Notes under the pieces: model-generated | Seen by the model: only the letters and a program-made list of their open reading frames with translations | Told to the model about the DNA's origin: nothing | Databases searched by the model: none | Source: an uncultured Bacteroidota bacterium | Lineage (GTDB): Bacteria; Bacteroidota; Bacteroidia; Flavobacteriales; Flavobacteriaceae | Assembly: GCA_913047695.1 (NCBI GenBank) | Contig: CAJWUI010000005.1 | Location: 124,001 to 188,000 of the forward strand | Reading direction: 5' to 3' | DNA length: 64,000 nucleotides | Position numbers and translations under genes: made by a program | Part shown: positions 16,190-25,317 of the stretch, piece by piece | Layout of the letters: every line of letters starts with the position of its first letter | How positions within the stretch are numbered: position 1 is the stretch's first letter

Positions 16190-18210
16190 CTAGCAGAAGA
16201 AGTTTTCAGACCTTCTGAAGACTTACTATTATCTTCAATTGTTTCATTTTCGTTGGCTGATTTACTTTTTGAAGTTTTAATTTGTTTCAAATAAATATGT
16301 TCTTCATGAAGCTTTTTAATTTTCTTTTCGCAACTTTTTATTTGTTTCTCTACATTTTTAAATAATGGATTTTCAGAACTTGAATTGCTAAAAAATTCCA
16401 AATTATTTTCAAGCTGAGTCAGTTCACCCTTTAAATCTGATAACTCGTTTTTGACATTCTCATATTTGATATCCAATAGGTTTGAATCATATTCGAACAT
16501 TTTTGTATTTATCGTTTTTAAAATGTCTTTTAACTCATCTTTTTCTAAATCAACTTTTTTAACTTTTGAAGTTATGCATTTAAAAAAAAGCTGATTATTT
16601 TTCGACTCATTTTTCATATCTAAAGTTCCCAAATCACTCCATATATTCAAGTATTCATTTAATTGATTTTGGATCAATTCTACACTATTATTAAATTGGG
16701 TTTTTTCGATTTTGTTCAAAAATAATTTTTTCTCCTCAAGTAATTTTTCTTGTTCACTTGTGATTCGTTTGTATCCTTTTTTTAACCGATCAAAATAAAC
16801 TTTCTGAATTCCTGAAAATTCGTTCCACAGTTTGTTTTCAATTTTTCTTGGAATAAACCCAACATTTTTCCATTTTTTTTGAGTATTTTTCATTTCCTCA
16901 ACACAACTATCCCAGTTATCACTTTCAAGTATTTTTTTTGAAAAATTTATAATTTCCTTTTTTTCATTGATGTTATTATTAAATATTTTTTTTTGTTCTT
17001 TATAAAATGCATTTTTCTTGCGCATAAAATCTGTACCGTACTCTCTAAAACTTTTCCATGAAGTTTTACTATTCTTAGCTGGAACGTAACCAATTTTTTT
17101 AAATTCTTCTCTTAACAAATTAAATTTTTTAAGTGTGTTTTGCCATCCATTATGATTATCAGGTATTTCATCGATGATTTTTTTCATATCCTTTAAAAGG
17201 CTATTTTTTTTAATCAGATTTTCTTGCATCAGTCCAAGTTTATTTTTCTGATATTCTTGTCTTTTTGTTTGAATCACCTTTGAGGCTTTCTGGAATCGAA
17301 GCCACAGACTTTCTCTATGTTCTTTAGCAACTGGACCTAAATCATTTTTCCATTTTTGATGAAGAATATTTAGATCACGAGACGCTTTCAATATATCCGT
17401 AGTATTTTTTAATGCTTCGGCTTTTTCAATAATTTTTAGCTTTTCATCATAATTATGCTTGTAATCAAGATCCCTAAATTCTCGGTCAAGATGTAAAAAA
17501 GCATAAAATCTTTCTACATGATGTTTAAATGTTTCCCAAATATTTTGACTCTCGCTTCTCGGGACTTGACCAATATTATACCAAGTTTCTTGAAGTGTTC
17601 TAAATGATTTATATGTCTTAGGATCTATTTGGTTTTGGTCTATTAGTTTTTTAATTTCCTCAATTATATTAATTTTTCTTTCGAGATTAATTTTTTTCGT
17701 TGCTTCCAGATTTTTATAGTAATCTCTTCTCTTTTTTCTGTACTCAAATGATATTTGATCAAAGTTTTTTTTGTAATCTGGTTTAAAAAAAAAGTCTATT
17801 TCATTACCCCCACCCTTTACAAATATTTTTTTTTGTTTATCTACTTCAATCTGAAATTTTTCTTCAAAAAGTTGCTCAATTTGCTTAATGTGTTGATGAT
17901 TTTTTAACCATGCATCATCTTTACACATCTCATCTAAGGTTTTTAAAAGCTTGTCTAAAGAATATTTACTGTAATCAGTTATTTTCTCATTAAAATCTTT
18001 TTCATCTATATTTTTAGTCTTTTTTAATTCTCTTGGTTTATCTCCTATTATGTTTTTTTTTATTTTTTCCGTGGAGTTTTTCGATTCTTTTTTTTGAGAA
18101 ATTATTTTACTATCAGATTTATCAGTCTTCTTTTTTTTTGATACTGTATCTTTCTTTTTTTGCGGCTTTGATTTTTCCTCCGCACTAGGTTGTAGAGTTT
18201 TCTCTTCCAT
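16180..18210 (-). CDS. DUF349 repeat protein, long lysine-rich coiled coil
   Basis: A 676-aa protein made of several DUF349 repeats, each with the pattern 'W..iG.vP......lW..F...' . Visible copies include ETWYNIGQVPRSESQNIWET, KWKNDLGPVAKEHRESLW, EEFKKIGYVPAKNSKTSW, KWKNVGFIPRKIENKLWNEF and IWSDLGTLDMKNESKNNQ. The N-terminal 90 residues are a low-complexity KKK/SE-rich tail and the C-terminus is a coiled coil ending in a Ser/Glu-rich tail. I use the ATG at 18210; an upstream in-frame TTG at 18243 would add 11 residues. It lacks a signal peptide, so it is cytoplasmic. DUF349 proteins are common in Bacteroidota; their role is not established. Likely in one transcript with aroE and the DUF368 genes. 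Confidence 0.9.
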   Translation of the reverse strand: MEEKTLQPSAEEKSKPQKKKDTVSKKKKTDKSDSKIISQKKESKNSTEKIKKNIIGDKPRELKKTKNIDEKDFNEKITDYSKYSLDKLLKTLDEMCKDDAWLKNHQHIKQIEQLFEEKFQIEVDKQKKIFVKGGGNEIDFFFKPDYKKNFDQISFEYRKKRRDYYKNLEATKKINLERKINIIEEIKKLIDQNQIDPKTYKSFRTLQETWYNIGQVPRSESQNIWETFKHHVERFYAFLHLDREFRDLDYKHNYDEKLKIIEKAEALKNTTDILKASRDLNILHQKWKNDLGPVAKEHRESLWLRFQKASKVIQTKRQEYQKNKLGLMQENLIKKNSLLKDMKKIIDEIPDNHNGWQNTLKKFNLLREEFKKIGYVPAKNSKTSWKSFREYGTDFMRKKNAFYKEQKKIFNNNINEKKEIINFSKKILESDNWDSCVEEMKNTQKKWKNVGFIPRKIENKLWNEFSGIQKVYFDRLKKGYKRITSEQEKLLEEKKLFLNKIEKTQFNNSVELIQNQLNEYLNIWSDLGTLDMKNESKNNQLFFKCITSKVKKVDLEKDELKDILKTINTKMFEYDSNLLDIKYENVKNELSDLKGELTQLENNLEFFSNSSSENPLFKNVEKQIKSCEKKIKKLHEEHIYLKQIKTSKSKSANENETIEDNSKSSEGLKTSSASQS

Positions 18211-18264
18211 AAGGTTTGTTTGTATTTGTACCTTAATATACAATTTTTTATTTTTGTACTAGGT

Positions 18265-19032
18265 TTAGTAAAGTTTAGGCTTTTTCGACCAAAGCCCCCA
18301 TGATTTTTCTGCTTGGTATTTAAGCATTTTGTATCCATTTGTAATTTGGCATCCATTTGTCTTACCCCTTTTTAAAAACTCTGTTTCTTTTGGATTATAT
18401 ATTAGATCAAATAGCAAATGTTCTGAGTCTAAGTAGTTGTATGGAATGTTTGGTGCTTCATTAATTTTCGGGTATGTTCCGACTGGTGTTGTATTAATAA
18501 TAAGGTTAGTTTTTTGTATGATTTCTTTAGTTATTTGGTAATAACCAATTTGATTTTTATCAGGATGACGAGAAACAATTTTAAAATCACATCCGATTTT
18601 ATTTAATACATATTTTACGGCTTCTGAAGCACCTCCTGAACCAAGAATTAGTGCATTTTCTGGTTTCGATTTACATTTTTCTTTGAGTGCTTTATCAAAT
18701 CCCAGGTAATCTGTGTTGTGTCCTATTTTCCTACCAGATGATTCAAAAACAATTGTATTAACCGCATTTATAGCCCTGGCTTCGTCTGATAGTTCGTCTA
18801 AGAATGGAATAATTGTTTTTTTGTAAGGAATTGTGACATTTAAACCCTTTAATGATCGGTTTTTATTTATGATTTTGTTAAAATCATTAATTTCCTTTAG
18901 ATCGAAATTAAGATAAATACAATCATTCAAATTATTTTTTTTAAATTTTTCAGTGAAGTATTTTCTTGAAAAAGAGTAATCGATATTTCTACCAATTAAA
19001 CCAAACAACTTAATTCGTTCTTTTTTCTTCAT
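18265..19032 (-). CDS. aroE: Shikimate dehydrogenase
   Basis: A 255-aa NADPH-dependent enzyme reducing 3-dehydroshikimate to shikimate in aromatic amino acid synthesis. Landmarks: FGLIGRNIDYSFSRKYF (substrate-binding Ser pair), LNVTIPYKK with the catalytic lysine, ARAINAVNTIV, GHNTDYLGF with the catalytic Asp, the nucleotide-binding LILGSGGASEAVKYVL and NTTPVGTYP. The start overlaps the upstream DUF368 gene by 23 bases. No other aro genes are nearby. Confidence 0.95.
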   Translation of the reverse strand: MKKKERIKLFGLIGRNIDYSFSRKYFTEKFKKNNLNDCIYLNFDLKEINDFNKIINKNRSLKGLNVTIPYKKTIIPFLDELSDEARAINAVNTIVFESSGRKIGHNTDYLGFDKALKEKCKSKPENALILGSGGASEAVKYVLNKIGCDFKIVSRHPDKNQIGYYQITKEIIQKTNLIINTTPVGTYPKINEAPNIPYNYLDSEHLLFDLIYNPKETEFLKRGKTNGCQITNGYKMLKYQAEKSWGLWSKKPKLY

Positions 19033-20029
19033 AATAATTCAAAACTAGAATAACCATTATACCAAATATAATACTTGAAAATTCAATATAAGTTTCTAAT
19101 TTGTTTAGATCGGGCAGGTAATATTGAAAATTTGAAACGCTTTCTTTACCAACTGAGTTTAAAATGAAGTTTCCATATTCGTCATATAAATATTCTTTCG
19201 CTTTCCAGGGATATGCAAGTATTATTGTACCCAAAATGAAGCCGATTATTGTTGAAATTGTTTGGTTTGGAAATTTAATTAATACCAATTTTAGAAAATT
19301 GGAGAACATAACCAATCCAAAAATAGAACCTAAAATGAAAATACTTAAGATTAATAAAAGCCTTCTTGTGTAGGGTTCAAATAGAGATGAAAAATCAAAA
19401 TAAATAAATTCAGAAATTAGGTAATACAGATTATTTACGGCATCAACAAGTAGTAAGTTATAATTTCCCATGATCAAAAGCAAAAAAGAACCTGAAAGAC
19501 CAGGAATAGTCATTCCTGAGACACTTACGATGCCACAAAAAAATATAAAGAGTAGATTATCATTTTCTGTCATTGGATTTACAAAGCTTAGTAATAAACC
19601 AAATGTAAATCCCAAAAAACAGAAAAAAATTACACTTTTTTCCCATTTATCTATTTTCCTAAAAATTAAAAATATAGAAGCGAGAATCATACCAAAAAAA
19701 CATGCCATGACATTAGTTTCGTAAAATTTTAGTAGATAATCTAGTATCAGCGAAAAACTAAAATAACTAATGACCACCCCTCCAAAAATTAAGAATAAAA
19801 ATCTACCATTAACATATTTCCAAAATGCCTTAAATTCAAAATTTAAGAGTCGACTTAAAGCATTTAAATTTAATTTTTGAAAAGAATCAATAAGTTCGTT
19901 ATAAAATCCAAAGACCAAGGCAATAATTCCTCCTGAAACTCCTGGCACTTTGTTTGCTATACCCATAGCTATACCCTTTATAATTAAAATTAGACCATTA
20001 CTGATTGATTTTTTACTTGACAAAGTCAT
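19010..20029 (-). CDS. DUF368 membrane protein, PopT-like polyprenyl-phosphate translocase (copy 2)
   Basis: A 339-aa polytopic membrane protein with about nine hydrophobic segments. It has the DUF368 signature twice: GIAMGIANKVPGVSGGIIAL with VFGFYNELI near the N-terminus, and MTIPGLSGSFLLLIMGNYN in the second half, an internal repeat typical of the family. DUF368 proteins (PopT) have been shown in other bacteria to return undecaprenyl phosphate across the inner membrane for reuse in cell-wall and glycan synthesis. Its ATG shares a base with the stop of the adjacent paralogue (TAATG), indicating translational coupling. An approximately 30-residue loop after the last-but-one helix (AKEYLYDEYGNFILNSVGKE) distinguishes it from its neighbour. 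Substrate assignment comes from the family. Confidence 0.85.
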   Translation of the reverse strand: MTLSSKKSISNGLILIIKGIAMGIANKVPGVSGGIIALVFGFYNELIDSFQKLNLNALSRLLNFEFKAFWKYVNGRFLFLIFGGVVISYFSFSLILDYLLKFYETNVMACFFGMILASIFLIFRKIDKWEKSVIFFCFLGFTFGLLLSFVNPMTENDNLLFIFFCGIVSVSGMTIPGLSGSFLLLIMGNYNLLLVDAVNNLYYLISEFIYFDFSSLFEPYTRRLLLILSIFILGSIFGLVMFSNFLKLVLIKFPNQTISTIIGFILGTIILAYPWKAKEYLYDEYGNFILNSVGKESVSNFQYYLPDLNKLETYIEFSSIIFGIMVILVLNYYEEKRTN

Positions 20030-20967
20030 TATTTTCCAAAGAACGATTTAACTTTCTGTAAACCAAAAATTACTATAAAACCTAAAAACGCAAATCCAAC
20101 TGCTTTGCTTAATTCTGGATCATCTCCATTATAATTTTGTGGTAATACAGAAAGCATCTTAAGATCACTATAAGTTTCACTAATGCTATTTCGCCAGGGC
20201 CAAACCTTATTTAAAGCACCAATCATTAATCCAATTAAAAATGACATAGTATTTTTTGGATACTTTTTCAAAAGAAAAGTTAAAAATTTAGAAAAAAACT
20301 TGATACCGAAGATAATACCAAAAAAAAATACTCCAAGAACAGGAGTTACCTTTGTAAATATCTCATTATTAAAATCTAAAATAAGCTCAAGTGCTTGCCG
20401 AAAATTTCTTAAAATAGTTTGATAGACACCCATTAAAAGAAGAATGTATGCTCCAGACACTCCAGGGAGAATCATAGCCGAAATTCCAAAAAAACCAGCT
20501 ATAAATATATACCAAAGCGAGGCCACATTGATTGGATCTGGACTAATTTTTGATATTTGGTATGAGATCAAAACTCCAATTAAAAGTGAAATAAATGAAA
20601 ATGTTTTTTTTTGAATTTCAATTTTAAGAAGATATATAAAACTTGCTAACAAAATTCCAAAAAAAAATGACCAAATAGCAATAGTTTCATTTTTTAAAAG
20701 CCACTCGAATATCCACGAAAATAAAATTATACTTGTTAAAATACCTGATAAAACCGCTATCAAAAAGTTACCATTAATTTTATTCCAAACAAATTTTATT
20801 CCGCTTGTTTTTATTTTACTAAAGGTTTTCCAGCTAATTGAATTTATTGTTTTCAGCAGTTCTTCGTAGATACCTGTGATTAATGCTACAGTGCCGCCAG
20901 AAACACCTGGAATTAAGTCTGCCCCACCTATCAGCAAACCTTTCATAAACAATACTAAATAACGCAT
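20029..20967 (-). CDS. DUF368 membrane protein, PopT-like polyprenyl-phosphate translocase (copy 1)
   Basis: A 312-aa polytopic membrane protein, paralogous to the gene immediately downstream. The N-terminal motif is GLLIGGADLIPGVSGGTVAL with ITGIYEELL, and the second-half repeat is MILPGVSGAYILLLMGVYQ. This copy is closer to the generic DUF368 motif (DLIPGVSGGT) than copy 2 (NKVPGVSGGI). The pair probably arose by duplication and may form a heteromer or handle different polyprenyl carriers; that is inference. It is the first gene of a minus-strand run through aroE to the DUF349 gene, with a 55-base gap to the TPR gene upstream. Confidence 0.87.
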   Translation of the reverse strand: MRYLVLFMKGLLIGGADLIPGVSGGTVALITGIYEELLKTINSISWKTFSKIKTSGIKFVWNKINGNFLIAVLSGILTSIILFSWIFEWLLKNETIAIWSFFFGILLASFIYLLKIEIQKKTFSFISLLIGVLISYQISKISPDPINVASLWYIFIAGFFGISAMILPGVSGAYILLLMGVYQTILRNFRQALELILDFNNEIFTKVTPVLGVFFFGIIFGIKFFSKFLTFLLKKYPKNTMSFLIGLMIGALNKVWPWRNSISETYSDLKMLSVLPQNYNGDDPELSKAVGFAFLGFIVIFGLQKVKSFFGK

Positions 20968-21022
20968 TTATACTTTCTTAGAAATTAAAGTAGCAATTAT
21001 AAATTAAAACAATTTTTTAGAT

Positions 21023-22387
21023 TTATGCTTTCGCAACTAAATTATTGAGCCCAGGGAATAAAAACAAGAATAATTTTTTTTCTTCATTATTTAATTGATG
21101 AGGATTAAGTATTAATAACCCTTCATCAATTTTATTTAAATTAAGACAACAGCCTGCAATCCTAATTTCTAGATTTCTATTGTTCGGACAAAAAGAATAA
21201 GCATTTTCAGCTATAGAATGAGCTTTTTTCCAGTCTCTATTCTTAATTAAAAAATCAATAATTTTAAAAATAATATCGGATTCATAATACCCTAGACTTA
21301 TCAGTTTCTGGCATGCTCTGAAAGCATCATTTTTATTCCTAATCTTTAAGCACAGTTCTGCATTATTTTTCCATAACTCAATAGAATCATCATTAATCGC
21401 CAAAGACTTTTCAAGATTAACTCTTGCTTTTTCAAATTTCTTACGTGAGATTAGAAAAATAATTAATGACTCCCAACACCTCTCATTTGTAGGCTCTAAC
21501 TCCACAGATTCAAAATAAAATGTTTCAGCAGCATCAAAATTTCCAAGATTTTCATGACACCTTCCAATAGAATTTTGAATGAATGCATTTGATTCAGTTG
21601 TTTTTAAGGCTAGTTCATAATTCAAAATAGCCTCATTTAATCTTCCTAGCGATTCGAGTAATTTTCCTTTTTCAATATATGCGCCTGTGAAACTGTCATC
21701 ACTAATTATAGCAAACTCGAAGGCTGATAATGCTTCCTTGCTTTTACCACATTTTAAGTAAACTTTACCTAGTTGATGCCATGCTACTTCACAATAGGGA
21801 TCTGATTCTAAAACTTTGTTAAGAGAATCAATTGCAGCTTCTGTCATATTAAGTTGTTCATAACAGTATAATAAATTGTAAAGAGATGGGTAGTCTTCAG
21901 GATTATTACTCAGACAGTTCTTAAAAAAATAAGAAGCTTCGCTATAATTTTCAACAAGCAAATGTTCCATTCCTAGAAGATTCCAAATTTCATCAGGATC
22001 ATCTGAAATTTTTAAAGCTTTGTGTAAGTAATTTATTGAACCAATATGGTCTCCTTTTTTTGAAGCTATATTAGCTCTTTGCAATGAAATTTCTTCATTA
22101 AATGGGTTTAGTTTCTCAATATATTCCAAAAGTTTTATAGCAACTTCATAATTTTCATCTAGAATATATATTTCGCTTTGTAAAAGAAGTAATCCGTGAA
22201 AACTTGGGTGTTGTTCTAGGCCCATTTTAAGAGCTCTTTTTGCCAGTTGTTTATCTCCGTGACTTAAATAATGAACAATAATTTCTTCAAATTCTTGAGG
22301 ATCAAAATAGAAATTCATGTTAGTTTTTAGCATACGCTTAAACTTTTCTACACACGATTTAGTTTCGCCTGAATTGTGATTGTACAT
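21023..22387 (-). CDS. Tetratricopeptide repeat protein
   Basis: A 454-aa soluble protein made almost entirely of TPR motifs (about ten to eleven, residues 35-430), for example EISLQRANIASKKGDHIGSI, EIWNLLGMEHLLVENYSEAS, SLYNLLYCYEQLNMTEAAID, AWHQLGKVYLKCGKSKEALS and AYIEKGKLLESLGRLNEAIL. It has no signal peptide or membrane segment, so it is probably a cytoplasmic scaffold. The ATG at 22387 is used, but Met codons at 19 and 24 residues in (before FYFDPQEFEEI) could be the true start. A similar gene accompanies DUF368 and aroE in other flavobacteria as I recall them; partner unknown. Confidence 0.85.
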   Translation of the reverse strand: MYNHNSGETKSCVEKFKRMLKTNMNFYFDPQEFEEIIVHYLSHGDKQLAKRALKMGLEQHPSFHGLLLLQSEIYILDENYEVAIKLLEYIEKLNPFNEEISLQRANIASKKGDHIGSINYLHKALKISDDPDEIWNLLGMEHLLVENYSEASYFFKNCLSNNPEDYPSLYNLLYCYEQLNMTEAAIDSLNKVLESDPYCEVAWHQLGKVYLKCGKSKEALSAFEFAIISDDSFTGAYIEKGKLLESLGRLNEAILNYELALKTTESNAFIQNSIGRCHENLGNFDAAETFYFESVELEPTNERCWESLIIFLISRKKFEKARVNLEKSLAINDDSIELWKNNAELCLKIRNKNDAFRACQKLISLGYYESDIIFKIIDFLIKNRDWKKAHSIAENAYSFCPNNRNLEIRIAGCCLNLNKIDEGLLILNPHQLNNEEKKLFLFLFPGLNNLVAKA

Positions 22388-22481
22388 AGGTTAAAAACAA
22401 CAGCTAAATTTAAAAACTCCTAACTAGAATAAAATTTTAGATCAATATTGTTTTTAACAAATTAATTAACACAAGAATACA

Positions 22482-23666
22482 TTACAAAGTATTTAATACC
22501 TCACGAATAATCTTGCAACCTTTTTTTATTTCCCTTTCACTAATCGTTAATGGTGGCGATATCCTAAGCGCATTTTTTTTCCAAAGTAGTCTAAATAATA
22601 AGACACCCTTTTCAAGACATTCTTCTATAATTTTGTCAACCATTTCTGAATTTTTAACGATAGCTGCTAACATCAAACCTTTTCCTGTCAATTTAATAAT
22701 TTCTGGATGTTTCAATTCATTTCTAAAAAGAGTCTCTTTTGTTTTAATCTGGCTAATTAAATTTGAATCTCTTAATACCCTCAGGGTAGCAAGTGCCGCT
22801 GATGCTACTACTGGATTACCTCCAAAAGTTGTAATGTGTCCAAGTTTAGGTTTGTCTTGGAAACATTTCATTAAATTATAAGAAGACGAAAAAGCTCCTA
22901 TTGGTAATCCACCACCCATTCCCTTTCCCATTACAATTATATCAGGCTGAACATTAAAATGTTCAAACCCAAAAAAACGTCCTGTTCTTCCAAAACCTGG
23001 CTGAATCTCATCTAATATTAGTAATGCTCCCATTGAGTCGCACTTCGATTTTACATTTTGTAAATAATTAATGTCTGGTACAATAAATCCAGCACCACCT
23101 TGGATAGTCTCAAGTAAAACAGCAGCAGTTTTTTTTGTAATTTTTTCTAATTCACTATTATCATTAAATTTTATAAACTTTATTTCTGGTAATAATGGGC
23201 CATAACCTTTCTTTTGATTTTCTGAGCCTAACAAACTCAAGGACCCATGGGTACTTCCATGATAACTATTGTGAGCACCTATTAATTCAATTCTTCCAGT
23301 AGCTTTTTTGGCTAATTTTAAAGCTCCCTCAATTGCTTCGGTTCCTGAATTTGTCAGATAAACAGTTTCATGGTTTTTTGGAAGAAGCTCTAATAGTTCT
23401 TTACACAAGTTAACAGCTGGAGCTTGAGCGAATTCTCCATAAACCATAACGTGCATGTACTTTTTTATTTGATTCTTTATTGCTCTAGTTACTTTGGGAT
23501 GGAGATGTCCTAAACTGCATGCTGATACACCAGCTACGAAATCTAAATATTTTTTCCCGTTGGTTGTTGTAATATAAGAACCTTTTGCTTTTTTAATCTC
23601 TAAAGAAAGTGGATAGGGATTCGTTTTTGCTTGAAATTTCAAAAAATCTTCTTTTAACGAATTCAT
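22482..23666 (-). CDS. Class III (acetylornithine/ornithine-type) aminotransferase
   Basis: A 394-aa PLP-dependent aminotransferase of subgroup III. Features: YLDFVAGVSACSLGHLHPKV, LTNSGTEAIEGALKLAKKAT (PLP-phosphate binding), HNSYHGSTHGSLSLLGS, LLILDEIQPGFGRTGRFFGF with the cofactor-binding Asp, and DIIVMGKGMGGGLPIGAF with the Schiff-base lysine. The family includes ArgD, RocD, GabT and lysine aminotransferases. No argB/argC/argJ or proline genes are adjacent, so the substrate cannot be fixed. It follows the OstA-like gene by 34 bases and is probably the last gene of the purA transcript. Confidence 0.88.
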   Translation of the reverse strand: MNSLKEDFLKFQAKTNPYPLSLEIKKAKGSYITTTNGKKYLDFVAGVSACSLGHLHPKVTRAIKNQIKKYMHVMVYGEFAQAPAVNLCKELLELLPKNHETVYLTNSGTEAIEGALKLAKKATGRIELIGAHNSYHGSTHGSLSLLGSENQKKGYGPLLPEIKFIKFNDNSELEKITKKTAAVLLETIQGGAGFIVPDINYLQNVKSKCDSMGALLILDEIQPGFGRTGRFFGFEHFNVQPDIIVMGKGMGGGLPIGAFSSSYNLMKCFQDKPKLGHITTFGGNPVVASAALATLRVLRDSNLISQIKTKETLFRNELKHPEIIKLTGKGLMLAAIVKNSEMVDKIIEECLEKGVLLFRLLWKKNALRISPPLTISEREIKKGCKIIREVLNTL

Positions 23667-23700
23667 TTTTCACTTATTTTAATATAAATTTTTAAAAGTT

Positions 23701-25317
23701 TTAAGGCTTAATTAATTTTTCATCTTTATCATAATTATCGAAAAGATCATATACACTAGTTGGGCGTTCATCGTCTCTCCAAATAAATCCTTTTAAAGTA
23801 CGATCATTCAGTGGTATTTCATTCTCAGGATACACATTACCGGTTGGTGCAACCAAAAAAGTGATATCATTTATTTCTCCTTCCAAAAAATTCATCATTA
23901 GTCCACTACAGGTAGTTTTATCAATACCAATAAGTTGTAAGTCTTCATCATTATAGAGATAATAAATCATCTCAGTATTTTTTGTTATGATAATATTATC
24001 AAGATTTCCGTCTTTGAATGATCCATCTAGTAAACCCCCTTTGATTTGGTTAAAACCATTTTCACTCAACGTATCTTTTTCAATGATTAAAACATTTCCA
24101 ATAATTTTTAAAGAATCTAATTTATTGGTTTCTTTATTTGAAATTAAATAAATTTTATCTCCTGACATTTGACTTTTGTCAAACCATATCACAGGATTAG
24201 ATTTATTTTTTTGAGCTTCAGTGAAAATCTGTTCTTGTTTTCTTGTTAATGGTTTTCTCAATAGTTTAGTCAAACCAACTAATCTATCTAAATGAAGTGA
24301 ATCTGATCGACCTGTAATGTCATTTTTTAGAATTTTTACATCATAATAGCCCCTAATTATCCTTTTTTCTTCAGGTCCCGTTGCAAGAAGTGTATCTGCA
24401 TGAATATAAAGTGTGTCTTTATCAATAATATTGATAGATAATGCATTTTTTGTAACAACTGCTGAATCCCTAGCCTTAAATATTTCAGCATAGTGACCTT
24501 TAATAATTGAATTATTTATAGAATCAATAATACTAACATTTTCAGTTCCTGCTGCATAATTTTTTTCGTTTTCAAAGTATAGACTGTCACCTTTAATTAT
24601 TTTATTATCATAGTAAAGGGTAGCATCTTTTTTAAAATATCCTTTTTCATTTTTAAGGTCATAAAAACCGCTCTTACATTCAATTGTGTAATTTTCACCT
24701 TCAATTTTTGAATCTCCAAAAAGGTAGGCTTCGTTTAGTTCTGTATAGTAATCTAATTGATTTGAATTAACAGTGTATTGTGGGTTGTATATGTTGACAT
24801 TCGTAACAAATCGATATTTTTTTTCTTCTATATAGTATTTACCTCTGCTGCTAGTTAGTGTACTCGAACTATCAACAATTACTCCTTTACTTTCATAAAA
24901 AGCCTGATTAGTAACTCGATTCAATTTTAATTCCTCAGTAGAGAGTGATGTATCAGGACGTTTTAAAAAAACATTTCCGTTAGCTTTTGCAATTTTTGTT
25001 TTTCCATTGTATTCAATCTTTTTACATGTCATTTTTATTGTGTCTCCTTGTGTAAAAATTACATTCCCCTCAGCTTTAAAAAAATTATCTTTTGAATAAA
25101 AATAAGCCAAGTCTGATTCAATTAAAGCCCCTTCGTGAAATAGTAAGACCCTATTGTTTGTATCTTTAAAAAGTATATTTGCTCCAGGATAAGTTTGTTG
25201 ATCTTTCCTTGATCCTCCTGCCTTTCGGATTTCGATAATCTTATTTTCTTGGCCCAATAAAGAGAAATTGATTGTAAATACTAATGTGAATATTAGAACA
25301 TTAGATGAAATCCCCAT
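23701..25317 (-). CDS. OstA/LptA-like exported protein
   Basis: A 538-aa protein with a cleavable signal peptide (MGISSNVLIFTLVFTINFSLLGQ). The repeated beta-jellyroll units are typical of the LptA/LptD N-terminal (OstA) domain: SDLAYFYSKDNFFKAEGNVI, FTQGDTIKMTCKKIEYNGK, TKIAKANGNVFLKRPDTSLS, and YNPQYTVNSNQLDYYTELNE. Such proteins bind or convey lipopolysaccharide through the periplasm; in Bacteroidota this long form is a common OstA-like gene of unproven role. No LptD-type outer-membrane barrel is evident in the C-terminus. Its start overlaps purA by 17 bases. Confidence 0.82.
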   Translation of the reverse strand: MGISSNVLIFTLVFTINFSLLGQENKIIEIRKAGGSRKDQQTYPGANILFKDTNNRVLLFHEGALIESDLAYFYSKDNFFKAEGNVIFTQGDTIKMTCKKIEYNGKTKIAKANGNVFLKRPDTSLSTEELKLNRVTNQAFYESKGVIVDSSSTLTSSRGKYYIEEKKYRFVTNVNIYNPQYTVNSNQLDYYTELNEAYLFGDSKIEGENYTIECKSGFYDLKNEKGYFKKDATLYYDNKIIKGDSLYFENEKNYAAGTENVSIIDSINNSIIKGHYAEIFKARDSAVVTKNALSINIIDKDTLYIHADTLLATGPEEKRIIRGYYDVKILKNDITGRSDSLHLDRLVGLTKLLRKPLTRKQEQIFTEAQKNKSNPVIWFDKSQMSGDKIYLISNKETNKLDSLKIIGNVLIIEKDTLSENGFNQIKGGLLDGSFKDGNLDNIIITKNTEMIYYLYNDEDLQLIGIDKTTCSGLMMNFLEGEINDITFLVAPTGNVYPENEIPLNDRTLKGFIWRDDERPTSVYDLFDNYDKDEKLIKP

